Assembly: GCF_004912275.1 (NCBI RefSeq) | Contig: NZ_STGY01000065.1 | Location: 1-51,583, forward strand | DNA from: Glycomyces buryatensis | GTDB lineage: Bacteria > Actinomycetota > Actinomycetes > Mycobacteriales > Micromonosporaceae | Direction: 5' to 3' | DNA length: 51,583 nt | In this document: positions 7,071-16,266 of the stretch, one piece after another | How positions within the stretch are numbered: the stretch's first letter is position 1 | Layout of the letters: every line of letters begins with the position of its first letter | Made by a program: the position numbers and the translations under genes | Notes under the pieces: model-generated | What the model saw: the letters and a program-made list of their open reading frames with translations, nothing else | Databases searched by the model: none | Told to the model about the DNA's origin: nothing

Positions 7071-8193
7071 ATTCGGGCACCTCGTACTGTTCGGGGTCGA
7101 TCGATTCGAGTTCCAGGGCCATGTCCCCCAGGCCGAGCGGGAGGGACACGGCGTTGATGACGTACCGGGGCGGCTTGCTCGAAGCACCGGGGAGGGAGAC
7201 GACGTTCCCGGCCTCGATCCACCAGTACGGCGGGGCCGATACGGTCAGGCGCTTGGCGGGGCTGGTGTAGTCCGGGAGCATCTCGTCGATGGCGGCCTCC
7301 GCCTGGGCTCGCGTGTCGAGCAGGTCGGAGCTGTAGAAGACGGGCTTCGCGCCGAACCTCGCGCCATAGGGCGTGTTCCCGAAGGTGACGGGCCGCCAGG
7401 AGTACCAGAAGTTCTCCGCGCTCTCCCCGGGCTGGATGACCAGGGCGTTGTACTGGTCCTCGCGGGCGAACTTGACCGCGTCGACCCGGAACGCCGCGGG
7501 GTCGGACAGGACGTAATCGGCGCGGGTCCGGTTGGCGGCCTTGCGGTAGTAGACGGCCGGGTCGCACCGGATCGTGAGGACGCCGTTCTTGTCGAACCAC
7601 GTTTGGGTCTTGATGCGGTCGTTGAGCAGCTCGAACAGCTCAATGCGCTCGCGGTCCTCGGTGATCGGCACCCGGATCGAGGAGGCCGGGATCGGACCCC
7701 ATGTGGTGTCGGTGGCGATGGTCGCGTGGAGGGTGCCGGCCGGGGTGATGCCGAGGATGCCGAGGAGGCGGCGGATCGCCTCGAAGTACGTCCAGCCCTT
7801 GCGCATCGTGTAGGGGTACTTGTAGCGGTCGTCCACGGCAAGCGTGAGTTCGTCGGCGAGCTGGGCGGCGACGGCGGGGGCGCCGGGGCTCCACTCGGTG
7901 GTGATCGCCCTGAACCGGCCGAGCGGCACCGTGTGGACGGTGCCGCCTTGGCGGACGGTGACTTGGAGGTCGGCGGTCCATCCTGAGTCGAGCCCGGCGG
8001 CGAGGGCCTTCGGGGTGAGGGTCTGGAAGAGCACGTCCGCGGTGCGGACGACGGCGGCGGGCCGGGTGAGGGTGAGGGTCCCCGAGACCGGGACGCCGGC
8101 GGTGACGACGGTCCCGAGGTTGCGGATGGTCGCCGAGCACTCCAGGTCGAGCTGCGTCCCGCGAATCCAGGAGGTGAGGTCAGGAGTAGCCAA
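7060..8193 (-). CDS. Tail protein, baseplate hub (Tal-like N-terminal type)
   Basis: This 377-residue protein directly follows the Dit-like gene, where siphophages encode the tail-associated hub. Its sequence (LLGILGI, ITEDRERIELFELLNDRIKTQTWFDKNGVLTI, then a beta-rich region ending in LELESIDPEQ) resembles the hub proteins that cap the tail tube and fold like phage T4 gp27. No lytic domain is visible. The start is probably TTG at 8193, overlapping the Dit-like gene by 14 bases. Longer upstream frames are shadows. Confidence 0.65.
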   Translation of the reverse strand: MATPDLTSWIRGTQLDLECSATIRNLGTVVTAGVPVSGTLTLTRPAAVVRTADVLFQTLTPKALAAGLDSGWTADLQVTVRQGGTVHTVPLGRFRAITTEWSPGAPAVAAQLADELTLAVDDRYKYPYTMRKGWTYFEAIRRLLGILGITPAGTLHATIATDTTWGPIPASSIRVPITEDRERIELFELLNDRIKTQTWFDKNGVLTIRCDPAVYYRKAANRTRADYVLSDPAAFRVDAVKFAREDQYNALVIQPGESAENFWYSWRPVTFGNTPYGARFGAKPVFYSSDLLDTRAQAEAAIDEMLPDYTSPAKRLTVSAPPYWWIEAGNVVSLPGASSKPPRYVINAVSLPLGLGDMALELESIDPEQYEVPEYGA

Positions 8194-9037
8194 CGGGCAC
8201 TCCGCTCTCGCCCTCGGGCAGGGGCGGGCCGCCGTGGGAGACGGCGGCCATCTGCGCGTGGGTGTAGGTGCCCACGTCCGCGTCGGCTTCCATCTCGGCA
8301 TAGGAGGCCCAACCGCCGCCCAGGACGGTCTGGTAGGTCGCGGTGACCTCGGCGAACACGCGGGTCGTCGCGTGAACCGGGGACATCGACCACGTCCACT
8401 CGAACATGCCTTGATCGGGTGGGCCGATGGCGGTGCGACCGACGTTCTCCAGGAGATACCAGGGGGCGACCATGAGGGGCTCGTCGACCACACCGGGCCA
8501 CTGGATACACAAGGGGTTGTCCCTGATCAGATCCCTGATCCTGCCTGCCTCCTCGAATGTCCAGGTGTAGAACGAGAACTCCACCGCGCCGGGGCGGCGG
8601 ACTCCGGCCTGCCCGTAACCGAGACCCTGTGTGGCCGAGGAGAGGCCGTAGAAGACGTTGACCTCGGCGTTGAAGCTGAATTGGGGCGCGGACTTGAGCA
8701 GTAGCCCGATCGGCTTGCCAGCGAACTGCTTGGACTTGACCCAGACGTACTGGCCGTGGCCGTGGACGGCGGGTTTGGAGCGGACGACGTTCGTTCCGGC
8801 GGTGGCCCGGTAGTAGACCGGGACGCCCAGGGGCGGGGTGAAATCGATGATCGTGGCCCCGGCCTCGTCCACGGTGTAGTCCCCGAGCCTGGACATCACG
8901 GAGGTGTGCGGGCCGTATGCGGAGAGGTCGGCGAACGAGACCAGTTCGACCTGCGGCGTGTCGGGGTAGGGATTGACGAGGTGGACGACGTTCGCGCGCC
9001 GACTGGGGTCGGTGGCGACGGTGATCTCCAGGGACAT
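8180..9037 (-). CDS. Distal tail (Dit-like) protein
   Basis: The 285-residue protein immediately follows the tape measure gene and starts at an ATG next to its stop. It is beta-rich with a motif-poor N-terminal half and a FSFYTWTFEEAGRIRDLI segment near residue 155-172, consistent with distal tail proteins that form the hexameric ring joining tail tube and tip. Gene order (tape measure, this gene, hub) is the main support. Confidence 0.65.
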   Translation of the reverse strand: MSLEITVATDPSRRANVVHLVNPYPDTPQVELVSFADLSAYGPHTSVMSRLGDYTVDEAGATIIDFTPPLGVPVYYRATAGTNVVRSKPAVHGHGQYVWVKSKQFAGKPIGLLLKSAPQFSFNAEVNVFYGLSSATQGLGYGQAGVRRPGAVEFSFYTWTFEEAGRIRDLIRDNPLCIQWPGVVDEPLMVAPWYLLENVGRTAIGPPDQGMFEWTWSMSPVHATTRVFAEVTATYQTVLGGGWASYAEMEADADVGTYTHAQMAAVSHGGPPLPEGESGVPVGYS

Positions 9038-12000
9038 CTAGCGGGCTCCAGCGGCGGCGAAGGCGGCGTCCCGCTCGTCGAGGACGCGAATCTCGGTGCG
9101 GACCAGGTCGGTGAGTTCGGTGTCGCCCAGGTAGACGCGGACGCCGATGTTCGGCACGGAGACGGACGTGTCCATCTCGAACGTGGCGAGCGAATCGGCC
9201 GCGCCCGCGAGGGTGGCGGCGTCGAACGTCGAGGCCGACGCGGCAGTGTCCGCAATGGAGTAGGAGGCGGCGAGCGGACTCAGGGCCGAGGACACGGCGG
9301 AGGCGTCCGCCTCCAGCCCGACCGACCCGGTAAGATCGGAGGCGGAGAACGGGTTGATGTCGATGTTGGACACCTGATCCGAGACCCACGAGGAGACCGA
9401 GCCCCAAGCGGCGGACAGGCCGTCGATGACCCAGTCGACCAGTTCGCGGCCTATGTCCTTAAAGGCCGATCCGGCGTCTTTCCAGGCGTCGAGCAGCTCG
9501 GGGACCAGCTCCATGAAGGCGTCGACCGCCTCGGGCAGCGCATCGATGAGCGCCGATGCGATCTCGGGGATCATCGTGACGACATTTCGGACAATTTGTG
9601 GGATAGCGCCCAAAATTGCCACGATGAGCTGCGGGACGAGCAGCAGGAAGCCGATGATGATCTGCGGCAGCATTGGAACAAGTGTGCTAATAATCTGAGG
9701 GATCATCGAGACCACTGATTCCACAATGGACGGTATGGCGGCGATCGTCGACTCGATGAGCATTGGCACACTCGTTAGGAAAGCGCTTACCAACGTTGGG
9801 ATCGCCTCAAGGATCGAAATCACCAAAACCGGAAATAGCGACACGAAACCGGACACGATAACGGGAATCGCATTCACGATCGCGGTCAGCAGCGGCGGGA
9901 CGAGCTGGACGACGGCGGCGACGAGACTCGTTGCGGCCGTGCCGATTCCGGCGACGATCTGGGGGAAGACGCCCATGAAGGCATCGACGAGCAGGGGGAC
10001 GTTCGTGGCGAGGTAGCTCGCGAGCTGGCCGACGAGCCCGACCGCCAGGGACAGCAGGGTCGGGGCGGCCTGGACGGCTGCCTGACCCAGGATCGACAGG
10101 CTGTCCACAATGGCCGCGAGAATGAGCGGGCCGCCCTCCTGGAGGCTGGCGACCAGCTCGGGGAGGATCTGGGCGAGGGTGGCGACCGCTTCGCGGATGA
10201 TGCCCGGGAGCTGGGTCGCGAGCGCCTCGGCCAGGATCGGGAGGTTCTGGATCGCCGTGACGACCTGCGCGCCGGCGTCGGCGACGGCCGGGCCGATCGC
10301 GACCCCGGAGACCAGCAGCGCCCCGGCCGCGAGAGCGGCGCCCATGAGACCGCCGCGCAGGGCGTTGAGCCCGGAGCGGGCGATGCCGCCCGCGTTGCGG
10401 CCCAGGGTGGTCAGGGCGTCGGTGGCGATGCCGCGCACGAAGGTGCCGAACCGCGCGAGACCGCGGCTCGTGGCGGTGAGGGCGTTGAGGAGCTGATTCG
10501 AGAGGCCGTCCGCGGCGCGGCCGGCGGCGCGGTAGAGGCCCATCATGGCCTGAGCGGGCCCGTCCTGGACCATCCAGCGCAGGCCCCGCCCGGTGGCGAG
10601 GGCGGCGTTCTGGAGGCCCTTGAGGGTCTGGGACCCGAGGGCGGCGAATTCGGCGCGGGTCCTCGGAAGGGCCTTCCACGTCGCGGTCAGCCCGGTGCGC
10701 ACGGCGGCGAGGCCGTTCTTGGCGGCCCGGACGCACGCCTGGTCGAAGCGGTAGACCGCGTCCCACCCGGCGGCGATGAGGTCGGGGATGCGGTCGAAGG
10801 CCCGCCACAGGACCCCGTCGACCTGGAGGGCGAGGAGCTTGGTCCGCTGGTAGGCGTTCCAGGTGGCCTGGGCGAACTGGCCGAGGGTGCGGACGGGGTG
10901 GAGGACCTTGTCGCCGAAGGACGCGACGGCCAGGGCGGCGGTGTCGAGCGCTTGCGCGACGCGCCCGACCGGTTGCGGCGTGGTCCGCCAGGAGTCGACG
11001 AAGTAGGTGAACGCGGACTTGAAGCCGCCGCCGAGGGTCTTGGCGCCCTCGACGACGCGGCCGTTGAACCGGCCGACAGCGGCGGCACCCTCGCCGAGGT
11101 GGTCGAACAGGCGGCCCGCGATGAGCAGCAGGGGCCCGATCACGGCCGCGAGCGCGACGAACCCGGCGATCAGGGCGGCCGTCCCGCCGTCCACGGTCGC
11201 CAGCCAGCCCGTGAAGGCGGCGAATCCGGCGATGACGGGGGTCAGGAACTCCTCGACGAACCCGGATTCGATCAATGTCGCGACCGCATTATTGAGGTCT
11301 TTGAATGCGGCTACGAGGGCGTCGTTCTGGTTGGCGATCGGGCCGCCGACGAGCATCGACAATTGGTTCTGGAGAATGGCGAGCTGGCCCGACAATGTCG
11401 CGACGCCCGCACTCGCCTTGCCCGCGAACTCAGGATTCTCGTTCAAATACTGGTAGACCTTGGGCATGACGTCTTCGGCGAGTGCTTCGCCGCGAGCGGT
11501 CATGTCGCGCAGTTCCTCAGTGGTGATACCGAGGGCGCGGGAGAACAGGCCCCAGGAGTCAACGCCCCATTCGGAGACCTGCAACATTTCTTCCGCCTGG
11601 ACCTTGCCCTTTTGGCTGATCTGGACGAATGCCCGCATCACGCCGTTGACGGCCTCTTGTCCCAGGTGGTACTTGCCGGTGACGTTGTAGAGGCCCTCCA
11701 TCGCGTAGCGGATCTCATCGACGTTGCCGCCGAAAGCGGGCCATAGCTTGATGGCGGCCTGGAGCATGGTCGGGAAATCGGTCGCCCACGCATTCGACTT
11801 CGCATACAGCTCATCGACAAAGGCGGTCGAGGCCGACGCCTCCATGCCGAACTGGTGGAAGATGTTCCGCGCAGTGGAGACGGACTTCGCCATTTCCCAG
11901 CCGTCCGCGACGATGCTGGCGACAGCGAGCGACACGGGCGCGAACGCGATGGTCGCCTCCCCGCCAAGGGAAGTCAGGCGGTCGCCGATCCGGTCGAAGG

Positions 12001-12142
12001 ACGCGGCGAGGCCGCGGTTGATGTTCCGCTCGATGTCGCGGGCGACCATCGCCGTGAGGCTCTGGGCACGCTTGAGCATCGAACTGTCCAGAAGGGTCAG
12101 TTCGACGTAGCCGGTCGCGAACTTCGCGCCTCCGGTAGCCAT
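9038..12142 (-). CDS. Tape measure protein
   Basis: At 1034 residues this is the longest gene. The first third is helical with a TMP core-like segment (about 60-270: NIFHQFGMEASASTAFVDELY and a tail-assembly motif around SQKGKVQAEEMLQVSEWG). A hydrophobic zone follows at about 310-350. Residues 560-900 hold long repeats of valine/isoleucine/proline-rich hydrophobic helices with about 15-residue spacing. It sets tail length and is ejected with the DNA. By the usual 1.5 angstrom per residue the tail would be roughly 150 nm. The ATG overlaps the tail-chaperone stop (TAATG). Confidence 0.93.
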   Translation of the reverse strand: MATGGAKFATGYVELTLLDSSMLKRAQSLTAMVARDIERNINRGLAASFDRIGDRLTSLGGEATIAFAPVSLAVASIVADGWEMAKSVSTARNIFHQFGMEASASTAFVDELYAKSNAWATDFPTMLQAAIKLWPAFGGNVDEIRYAMEGLYNVTGKYHLGQEAVNGVMRAFVQISQKGKVQAEEMLQVSEWGVDSWGLFSRALGITTEELRDMTARGEALAEDVMPKVYQYLNENPEFAGKASAGVATLSGQLAILQNQLSMLVGGPIANQNDALVAAFKDLNNAVATLIESGFVEEFLTPVIAGFAAFTGWLATVDGGTAALIAGFVALAAVIGPLLLIAGRLFDHLGEGAAAVGRFNGRVVEGAKTLGGGFKSAFTYFVDSWRTTPQPVGRVAQALDTAALAVASFGDKVLHPVRTLGQFAQATWNAYQRTKLLALQVDGVLWRAFDRIPDLIAAGWDAVYRFDQACVRAAKNGLAAVRTGLTATWKALPRTRAEFAALGSQTLKGLQNAALATGRGLRWMVQDGPAQAMMGLYRAAGRAADGLSNQLLNALTATSRGLARFGTFVRGIATDALTTLGRNAGGIARSGLNALRGGLMGAALAAGALLVSGVAIGPAVADAGAQVVTAIQNLPILAEALATQLPGIIREAVATLAQILPELVASLQEGGPLILAAIVDSLSILGQAAVQAAPTLLSLAVGLVGQLASYLATNVPLLVDAFMGVFPQIVAGIGTAATSLVAAVVQLVPPLLTAIVNAIPVIVSGFVSLFPVLVISILEAIPTLVSAFLTSVPMLIESTIAAIPSIVESVVSMIPQIISTLVPMLPQIIIGFLLLVPQLIVAILGAIPQIVRNVVTMIPEIASALIDALPEAVDAFMELVPELLDAWKDAGSAFKDIGRELVDWVIDGLSAAWGSVSSWVSDQVSNIDINPFSASDLTGSVGLEADASAVSSALSPLAASYSIADTAASASTFDAATLAGAADSLATFEMDTSVSVPNIGVRVYLGDTELTDLVRTEIRVLDERDAAFAAAGAR

Positions 12143-12549
12143 TAGCCGATGGACCTCACATGGGTGCCGTAGTGGGAGAACAGCGCCCGGAACCCGCGTC
12201 GCTTGCGCCCTGTGGCCTCATGGCCGGGGCGGGGGACGGGGTCGGGCTTGGTGACGGGGTTCTTCTTCGCGCCGTGCGCGGTGAGCAGGGCCCCGATGAG
12301 GTAATTGGTCTGCCGCGCCGTGTCAAGTGAGGCGGCGGCGAGGTGGGTGGGGGCGTCCCAGTCGTCGACCCGGCCGCCGATCGCTCGGAGGGACCGGGAC
12401 TGGGCGGGCAGGCGCACGAGGAGCCCGGCGAACCTCGCCCACGTCAGGCGGCGGGTGCCGAGGTGGGCGAGGTCGAGGCCGTAGTGGTGGAGGAAATCCG
12501 CGTCGAGGTCGGGGGTGTGTGCTCGCACTATTCGCGCGAGCGCGATCAT
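12142..12549 (-). CDS. Tail assembly chaperone, downstream reading frame
   Basis: This frame encodes 135 residues from an ATG that overlaps the stop of the upstream chaperone (ATGA). It sits just before the tape measure gene, where siphophages encode the second tail assembly chaperone. It may be made alone or as a fusion: a GGGGGAA heptamer at 12555-12549 in the upstream gene would move ribosomes by -1 into this frame. The sequence (LDADFLHHYGLDLAHLGTRRLTWARFAGLLVRLP) resembles the small Gp15/DUF-type chaperones of actinophages. Confidence 0.75.
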   Translation of the reverse strand: MIALARIVRAHTPDLDADFLHHYGLDLAHLGTRRLTWARFAGLLVRLPAQSRSLRAIGGRVDDWDAPTHLAAASLDTARQTNYLIGALLTAHGAKKNPVTKPDPVPRPGHEATGRKRRGFRALFSHYGTHVRSIG

Positions 12550-12929
12550 TCCCCCGGCGTCACGCCCTGGTCGACGGCGGCGCGGTTGATCGCCCGCCAC
12601 ACGTCCATCGCCCGGCCGCCGGCGGCGCGGAACCGCTCGTAGTCGGCCCCCAGCAGGGCGCGCGCCATCGCGACAATGACCTTGGGCGCGATCCGGTCGA
12701 CGTTGTCGGGCATGACCTCGAAAACCTCGTCCGGCCATTCGTCCGCGGCCGGGATATAGAAGACCTCGCCGTTCTCAGCGCGGATCTGGACGCCGGGCGC
12801 GGCCTCGGCGCGCAGCTCGGCCATGCCGTAGGTCGGCAGCGCCGGAGGGACCGGCGCCGGAGTCGGAGGGGCGACAGGGGCGGGGCGGGTGAACATCGAC
12901 GGCGCGGCCGGGGCGGTGTCGGGGTACAT
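12546..12929 (-). CDS. Tail assembly chaperone, upstream reading frame
   Basis: This 127-residue protein follows the major tail protein gene. A proline/alanine-rich N-terminal third (about 1-35) precedes a folded domain with WPDEVFEVMPDNVDRIAPKVIVAMARALLGADY. It is the usual first tail chaperone, which coats the tape measure protein during tail assembly. The last codons, CCG GGG GAA, contain the candidate slippery run for the fusion product. Confidence 0.8.
   Translation of the reverse strand: MYPDTAPAAPSMFTRPAPVAPPTPAPVPPALPTYGMAELRAEAAPGVQIRAENGEVFYIPAADEWPDEVFEVMPDNVDRIAPKVIVAMARALLGADYERFRAAGGRAMDVWRAINRAAVDQGVTPGE
12549..12555 (-). promoter_or_regulatory. Candidate -1 frameshift site GGGGGAA
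   Basis: The heptamer reads G GGG GAA in the frame of the upstream chaperone, two codons before its TGA. A -1 shift continues into the downstream chaperone frame, as in lambda G/GT. The match to X-XXY-YYZ is imperfect in the A site, and ATGA coupling is an alternative, so a programmed shift is not certain. Confidence 0.5.
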
Positions 12930-12953
12930 GAAGAGGTGCTCCTTGACTGGTGC

Positions 12954-13586
12954 TTACGGGGTTTCGGGCGGAGTCGTGCCGACCACGACGGGGTCATTGG
13001 TGATGAGGGTGAGGAGGTCGTGGCTGGAGCCGAGGGCGGCGATGGTCACGCCCCACGTCACGGCCGAGGCCGAGGTGAACGCCGGGGACTCCAGCTCAGT
13101 CACCTGCGAGCTGGGCATGATGAGGCGGTAGATCTTCGGCGTGGTGCCGTCCGCGAGGGTGCCGTCCTGAAACTCCAGGACCGTGATCATCTTCTTGCGA
13201 GCCACATTGGACTGGACGCCGATGCGGCCGATGCCCGCTGCGGGGGTGGACATGATGGAGCCGTAGAACAGCTCCAGGGCCGCCCGGTTGGTCTCCAGGG
13301 CCGCGAGGGTGAACGCCGCCGTCCGCGAGGTGATGAGGGTGCGGACGATGCCCTTCTGCCAGGACAGGATGTCCTCGGTCTCGTCGGCGAACTCGTGCTC
13401 CACCGCGTCCTCGCTGAGCAGCCCGAGCTGATTGAACTGGGCGGTGGTGATGGAGTCGATCGCGGTCGCAGGCTCTTCGAGCTGCGCCTTCACGGTCGGG
13501 TAGATGAGGCCAAGGTCGTCTTCGAGGTAAAAGACCTGGCCCGTGGACGCCACGCGTACGGCGGCGTTGTCGAACTCGTATGCCAT
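12954..13586 (-). CDS. Major tail protein
   Basis: The 210-residue protein lies between the tail terminator and the tail chaperones. It is predicted beta-rich with a helix (TNRAALELFYGS) in the middle and contains the WQKGIVRTLITSRTAAFTLAALETNR segment common in actinophage tail tube proteins. It would polymerise into the tail tube. The start is ATG at 13586. Confidence 0.85.
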   Translation of the reverse strand: MAYEFDNAAVRVASTGQVFYLEDDLGLIYPTVKAQLEEPATAIDSITTAQFNQLGLLSEDAVEHEFADETEDILSWQKGIVRTLITSRTAAFTLAALETNRAALELFYGSIMSTPAAGIGRIGVQSNVARKKMITVLEFQDGTLADGTTPKIYRLIMPSSQVTELESPAFTSASAVTWGVTIAALGSSHDLLTLITNDPVVVGTTPPETP

Positions 13587-13634
13587 TGGGAGGGGTCCTC
13601 TGAGGGGGTGAGGAGTGGGGAGGGGGAAGCCGCG

Positions 13635-14057
13635 TCAGGCGTCGAGGGCGCGCATGTAGACCGCGACAGTGGAGATCCACCGTGGACAGTCGGTGGGTGC
13701 TTCGGGGAAGAACTGGGGGCCGGACTCGACAAAGGTGCGGACAATGCGCGGCAATGGAATGTCGCCCTTGGCGCGCGGTGTCGTGTCCAGTCGCCCGGCG
13801 ACCAGGAGCGCGCCAATGGCCTCCTGGAGCCGCGCCTGAGCGTCGAAGCGGCTGGCGGCCCAGGATTCGAGCGACAGGCGCGCGTAGTCGATGGCGGGCG
13901 GCCTGTAGTTCCCGCCGTAGCGGCGGGCCACGATCCACGGCTGTGCGGGTGTGCCCGTGGGGAAGTCGGTGGAGCCCTGGAAGTTCGCCAGGTGGCGGGA
14001 GAGGTAGTCGAGCACCGACAGCTCGGCGTCCCCGAAGCGCGGCGCGGCGGCACTCAC
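13635..14057 (-). CDS. Tail terminator / tail completion protein
   Basis: From a GTG that overlaps the previous stop (GTGA) the protein is 140 residues. The DYLSRHLAN and RLSLESWAASRFDAQARLQEAIGALLVAG segments match the size and helix-strand pattern of tail terminators, which cap the tail tube at the head end. It lies directly before the major tail protein, as is usual. Confidence 0.7.
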   Translation of the reverse strand: MSAAAPRFGDAELSVLDYLSRHLANFQGSTDFPTGTPAQPWIVARRYGGNYRPPAIDYARLSLESWAASRFDAQARLQEAIGALLVAGRLDTTPRAKGDIPLPRIVRTFVESGPQFFPEAPTDCPRWISTVAVYMRALDA

Positions 14058-14371
14058 GGCAGCGCCGAGGCCCAGAACGCGGAGGCCATCGTGTGGTGGT
14101 CCGGGGTCGGGCCGGTCAGGGAGTACCGGGTGCCCCACTCGATGTGGGCGGCGGCCGGGTCGGTGGAGCCGACGTAGCCCACGGCGTAGCCGCGGCGGTC
14201 CTTGCCCGCGTGGGTGAAGAACGACCGCTTGTAGGCGCCCGTCTTGCCCACGGGAGCGAACGCCTCGCAGTTGCCGCGGATGCGGGTGGTGTGGTGTTCG
14301 AGCATGTCGTACACCTGCGGGGACGACATGAACTCGCGGATCTGGTCGCGGTGCATGACGACGCGCGCCAT
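14054..14371 (-). CDS. HK97 gp10-like neck protein
   Basis: The 105-residue protein (ATG at 14371, overlapping the previous TGA) has the APVGKTGAYKRSF and HIEWGT pattern found in HK97 gp10/minor capsid family proteins that act at the head-tail joint. Order (connector, stopper, this gene, tail terminator) agrees. Confidence 0.72.
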   Translation of the reverse strand: MARVVMHRDQIREFMSSPQVYDMLEHHTTRIRGNCEAFAPVGKTGAYKRSFFTHAGKDRRGYAVGYVGSTDPAAAHIEWGTRYSLTGPTPDHHTMASAFWASALP

Positions 14372-14706
14372 CAGAAGCCCTCCGTCTGGGTGAGGCGGAC
14401 AGTGAGGTGGTGAACCGCGTGATGGCCGAGCCGGGGAAGGACCTCTTCCACGTCGAAGGAGCGGCCCGCGAAGTCGATGCGGTCGTGGCTGGAGACCTCG
14501 GCGTCCGGGGGGAGGATCGCCCACCAGGTCTGGACGGGGAGGTCGTCCCGGTACCGCTCGATCTCGCGGCCGGCGGTCATCCACACCCGCGCCCGGTACG
14601 TGACCGGCTCGCCCGGAGTGCGGATCGTGTTGCCGTACACGTCTTCCTGCGCAATGCCGGGGTGGACGGTGATCTCGTGGCAGAGGACGGCTCGGGTGGT
14701 CTTCAC
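14371..14706 (-). CDS. Head closure / stopper protein
   Basis: The 111-residue protein starts at GTG (14706), overlapping the previous stop as GTGA. It is predicted mostly beta, with W-x-x-LPP and a DVEEVLPR segment. Size and place between the adaptor and the gp10-like gene fit the head-closure stopper (SPP1 gp16-like). It would prevent DNA leakage until tail joining. Confidence 0.65.
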   Translation of the reverse strand: MKTTRAVLCHEITVHPGIAQEDVYGNTIRTPGEPVTYRARVWMTAGREIERYRDDLPVQTWWAILPPDAEVSSHDRIDFAGRSFDVEEVLPRLGHHAVHHLTVRLTQTEGF

Positions 14707-15134
14707 CGGTAGTCGCTCCAACCCGGGTACGAGTACGGCGACCAGGCGGCCTGGTCGTCGGACGTGATGCCCGAGACGACGCGGACCGAGGTGATCGCGC
14801 CGCGCCCCGAGATCCGACGCAGGAGCTTGCGTTCGGACTCGGAGAAATCGAGGCCCGTCATCTGCGAGCGGTCCAGCCGATAGCTGTAGTCGCCGATGAC
14901 CTCGGAGGCGATGGCGAGCGGGTTGGACCACCAGCGGGCGGCCACTCCGAGAGCGACCATCCGCAGGAGCGGCCAGCGGGGCTCGTCGACCTCCTCGGGT
15001 TCGGCGGCCCAGTCCATTTCCAGGAGCATGAGCGCCGAGACCTCGTCGAGGAGCACCGCCGCCCTCGCCGTCTCCTCAGGGGTGAAGGCGACGGCGAGGC
15101 GGCCTGAGAGTTCGGTCGGGGTCGCGAACGCCAT
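14703..15134 (-). CDS. Head-tail connector / adaptor protein
   Basis: This 143-residue helical protein directly follows the major capsid gene. AFTPEETARAAVLLDEVSALMLLE matches the pattern of gp6/gp15-type adaptors, which bind the portal and extend the DNA channel. The ATG at 15134 comes two bases after the capsid stop. The longer open frame in the same register is a shadow of the capsid gene. Confidence 0.7.
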   Translation of the reverse strand: MAFATPTELSGRLAVAFTPEETARAAVLLDEVSALMLLEMDWAAEPEEVDEPRWPLLRMVALGVAARWWSNPLAIASEVIGDYSYRLDRSQMTGLDFSESERKLLRRISGRGAITSVRVVSGITSDDQAAWSPYSYPGWSDYR

Positions 15135-15136
15135 CG

Positions 15137-16201
15137 TTACGGGGCGGCCGGGGTGTCGAAGTCGATCGTCGCCCGCACGCCGCGGTACTGGCGCAGGCGC
15201 GTCTCGTCGGCGGCGGTCTGCTCGGCGGCCGTGGCGTAGTCGACGATGTTCCCGATACCGAAGTAGCAGTTCATGAGCGAGCGGTCCATCGCCCACGCGT
15301 AGTCGTAGTCCCGGATGAGCCGCAGGCTGAGCCCGTGCGCGCCGAGGGAAGCGGCGTAGGTGACGCCTTCGGGGGTGGCCGGGGCCATCGAGACCAGGCG
15401 CAGCGCCGAAGGGTGCCACGCGTAGATCTCGTTCTCGCCGATCGAGGAGGAGGTGGCGACGTTGAACCCGTAGATCCGGCCCACCTGCGCGCTGCGCAGG
15501 GCGGCGTTGTCGCCCGCCCAGTCCGCGCGGATCAGGTTGGGGTCCTGGAGCATCAGGCTTTCGACGGCAGAGCCGACGAGGAGGTGCCGCCCGGCGCCGT
15601 CCACGTTGCGGTCGTTGAGGACCTTGCGCATGATCAGGACGACGCCACGGACCTTCGCGGTGGCGGTGGCGAGGTCGTCGCCGCCGATGGCGACGGTGCC
15701 GGTCGCGCCAGCGCCCTCGGGGTAGTCGTAGACCTGGAACAGGGCCCGCATGGCTGCGGCCACGATGGACTCGTACTTTTCCGCGATGGCGCGGGTCTGC
15801 GGGTCGAGGACCTGAGCGGCGTAGGAGCGGATGTCCAGCCGGAGCATCTCGTCCGTGAGCTTGAACGCGGAGTAGAGGTCCTTGTCGAGCTTGACGGGGA
15901 TGGTGTACTCGTTGACGCGGCTGTCGATGTAGCCGACCGCCGAGCCCGAGGAATTGACCGTGCCCGCGGGGTAGGCGGTGCGGTCCTTGCGCATCGGGAG
16001 GGGCTCCTGCCCCACGATCCAGCTCGGGCGGCGGACGTTGACGACATCGCCCATCGCGCCGATGAACTCGGCTTCGGAGTGGCGCTCGAACATGGCCGGC
16101 AGGATCAGCCGGGCCTGGAGGAGGGAGAGGGCGACGGCCGCGAACTTCGATGCCTGGACGAGTACGCCAGGGTCGCGGTAGCCGGGGTAAGAGACAGGCA
16201 T
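15137..16201 (-). CDS. Major capsid protein (P22 gp5-like)
   Basis: The 354-residue protein is preceded by a scaffold-like gene. Its pattern (LLQARLILPAMFERHSE, GDVVNVRRPSWI, the IPVKLDKDLYSAFKLTDEM segment, and LLVGSAVESLMLQDPNLIRADWAG) matches the P22 coat/HK97-fold capsids of actinophages. It assembles the icosahedral shell. No protease or delta-domain cleavage site is evident, in keeping with a separate scaffold. Confidence 0.87.
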   Translation of the reverse strand: MPVSYPGYRDPGVLVQASKFAAVALSLLQARLILPAMFERHSEAEFIGAMGDVVNVRRPSWIVGQEPLPMRKDRTAYPAGTVNSSGSAVGYIDSRVNEYTIPVKLDKDLYSAFKLTDEMLRLDIRSYAAQVLDPQTRAIAEKYESIVAAAMRALFQVYDYPEGAGATGTVAIGGDDLATATAKVRGVVLIMRKVLNDRNVDGAGRHLLVGSAVESLMLQDPNLIRADWAGDNAALRSAQVGRIYGFNVATSSSIGENEIYAWHPSALRLVSMAPATPEGVTYAASLGAHGLSLRLIRDYDYAWAMDRSLMNCYFGIGNIVDYATAAEQTAADETRLRQYRGVRATIDFDTPAAP

Positions 16202-16266
16202 GGGTTACGTAGGTCCTTCGAGGGGGGAAGGGCAGAGGGGAAGAGCCGGGCTCGCCTGGGGCCGGG

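Noticed and set aside
7245..9407. Leftward open frame of 720 codons across the Dit- and Tal-like genes
   Set aside because: It lies in another frame of well-supported tail genes, is full of arginine and proline, and crosses a gene junction.
12327..14177. Rightward open frame of 616 codons
   Set aside because: It is antisense to the tail chaperone, major tail and connector genes, with glycine/arginine-rich shadow composition.
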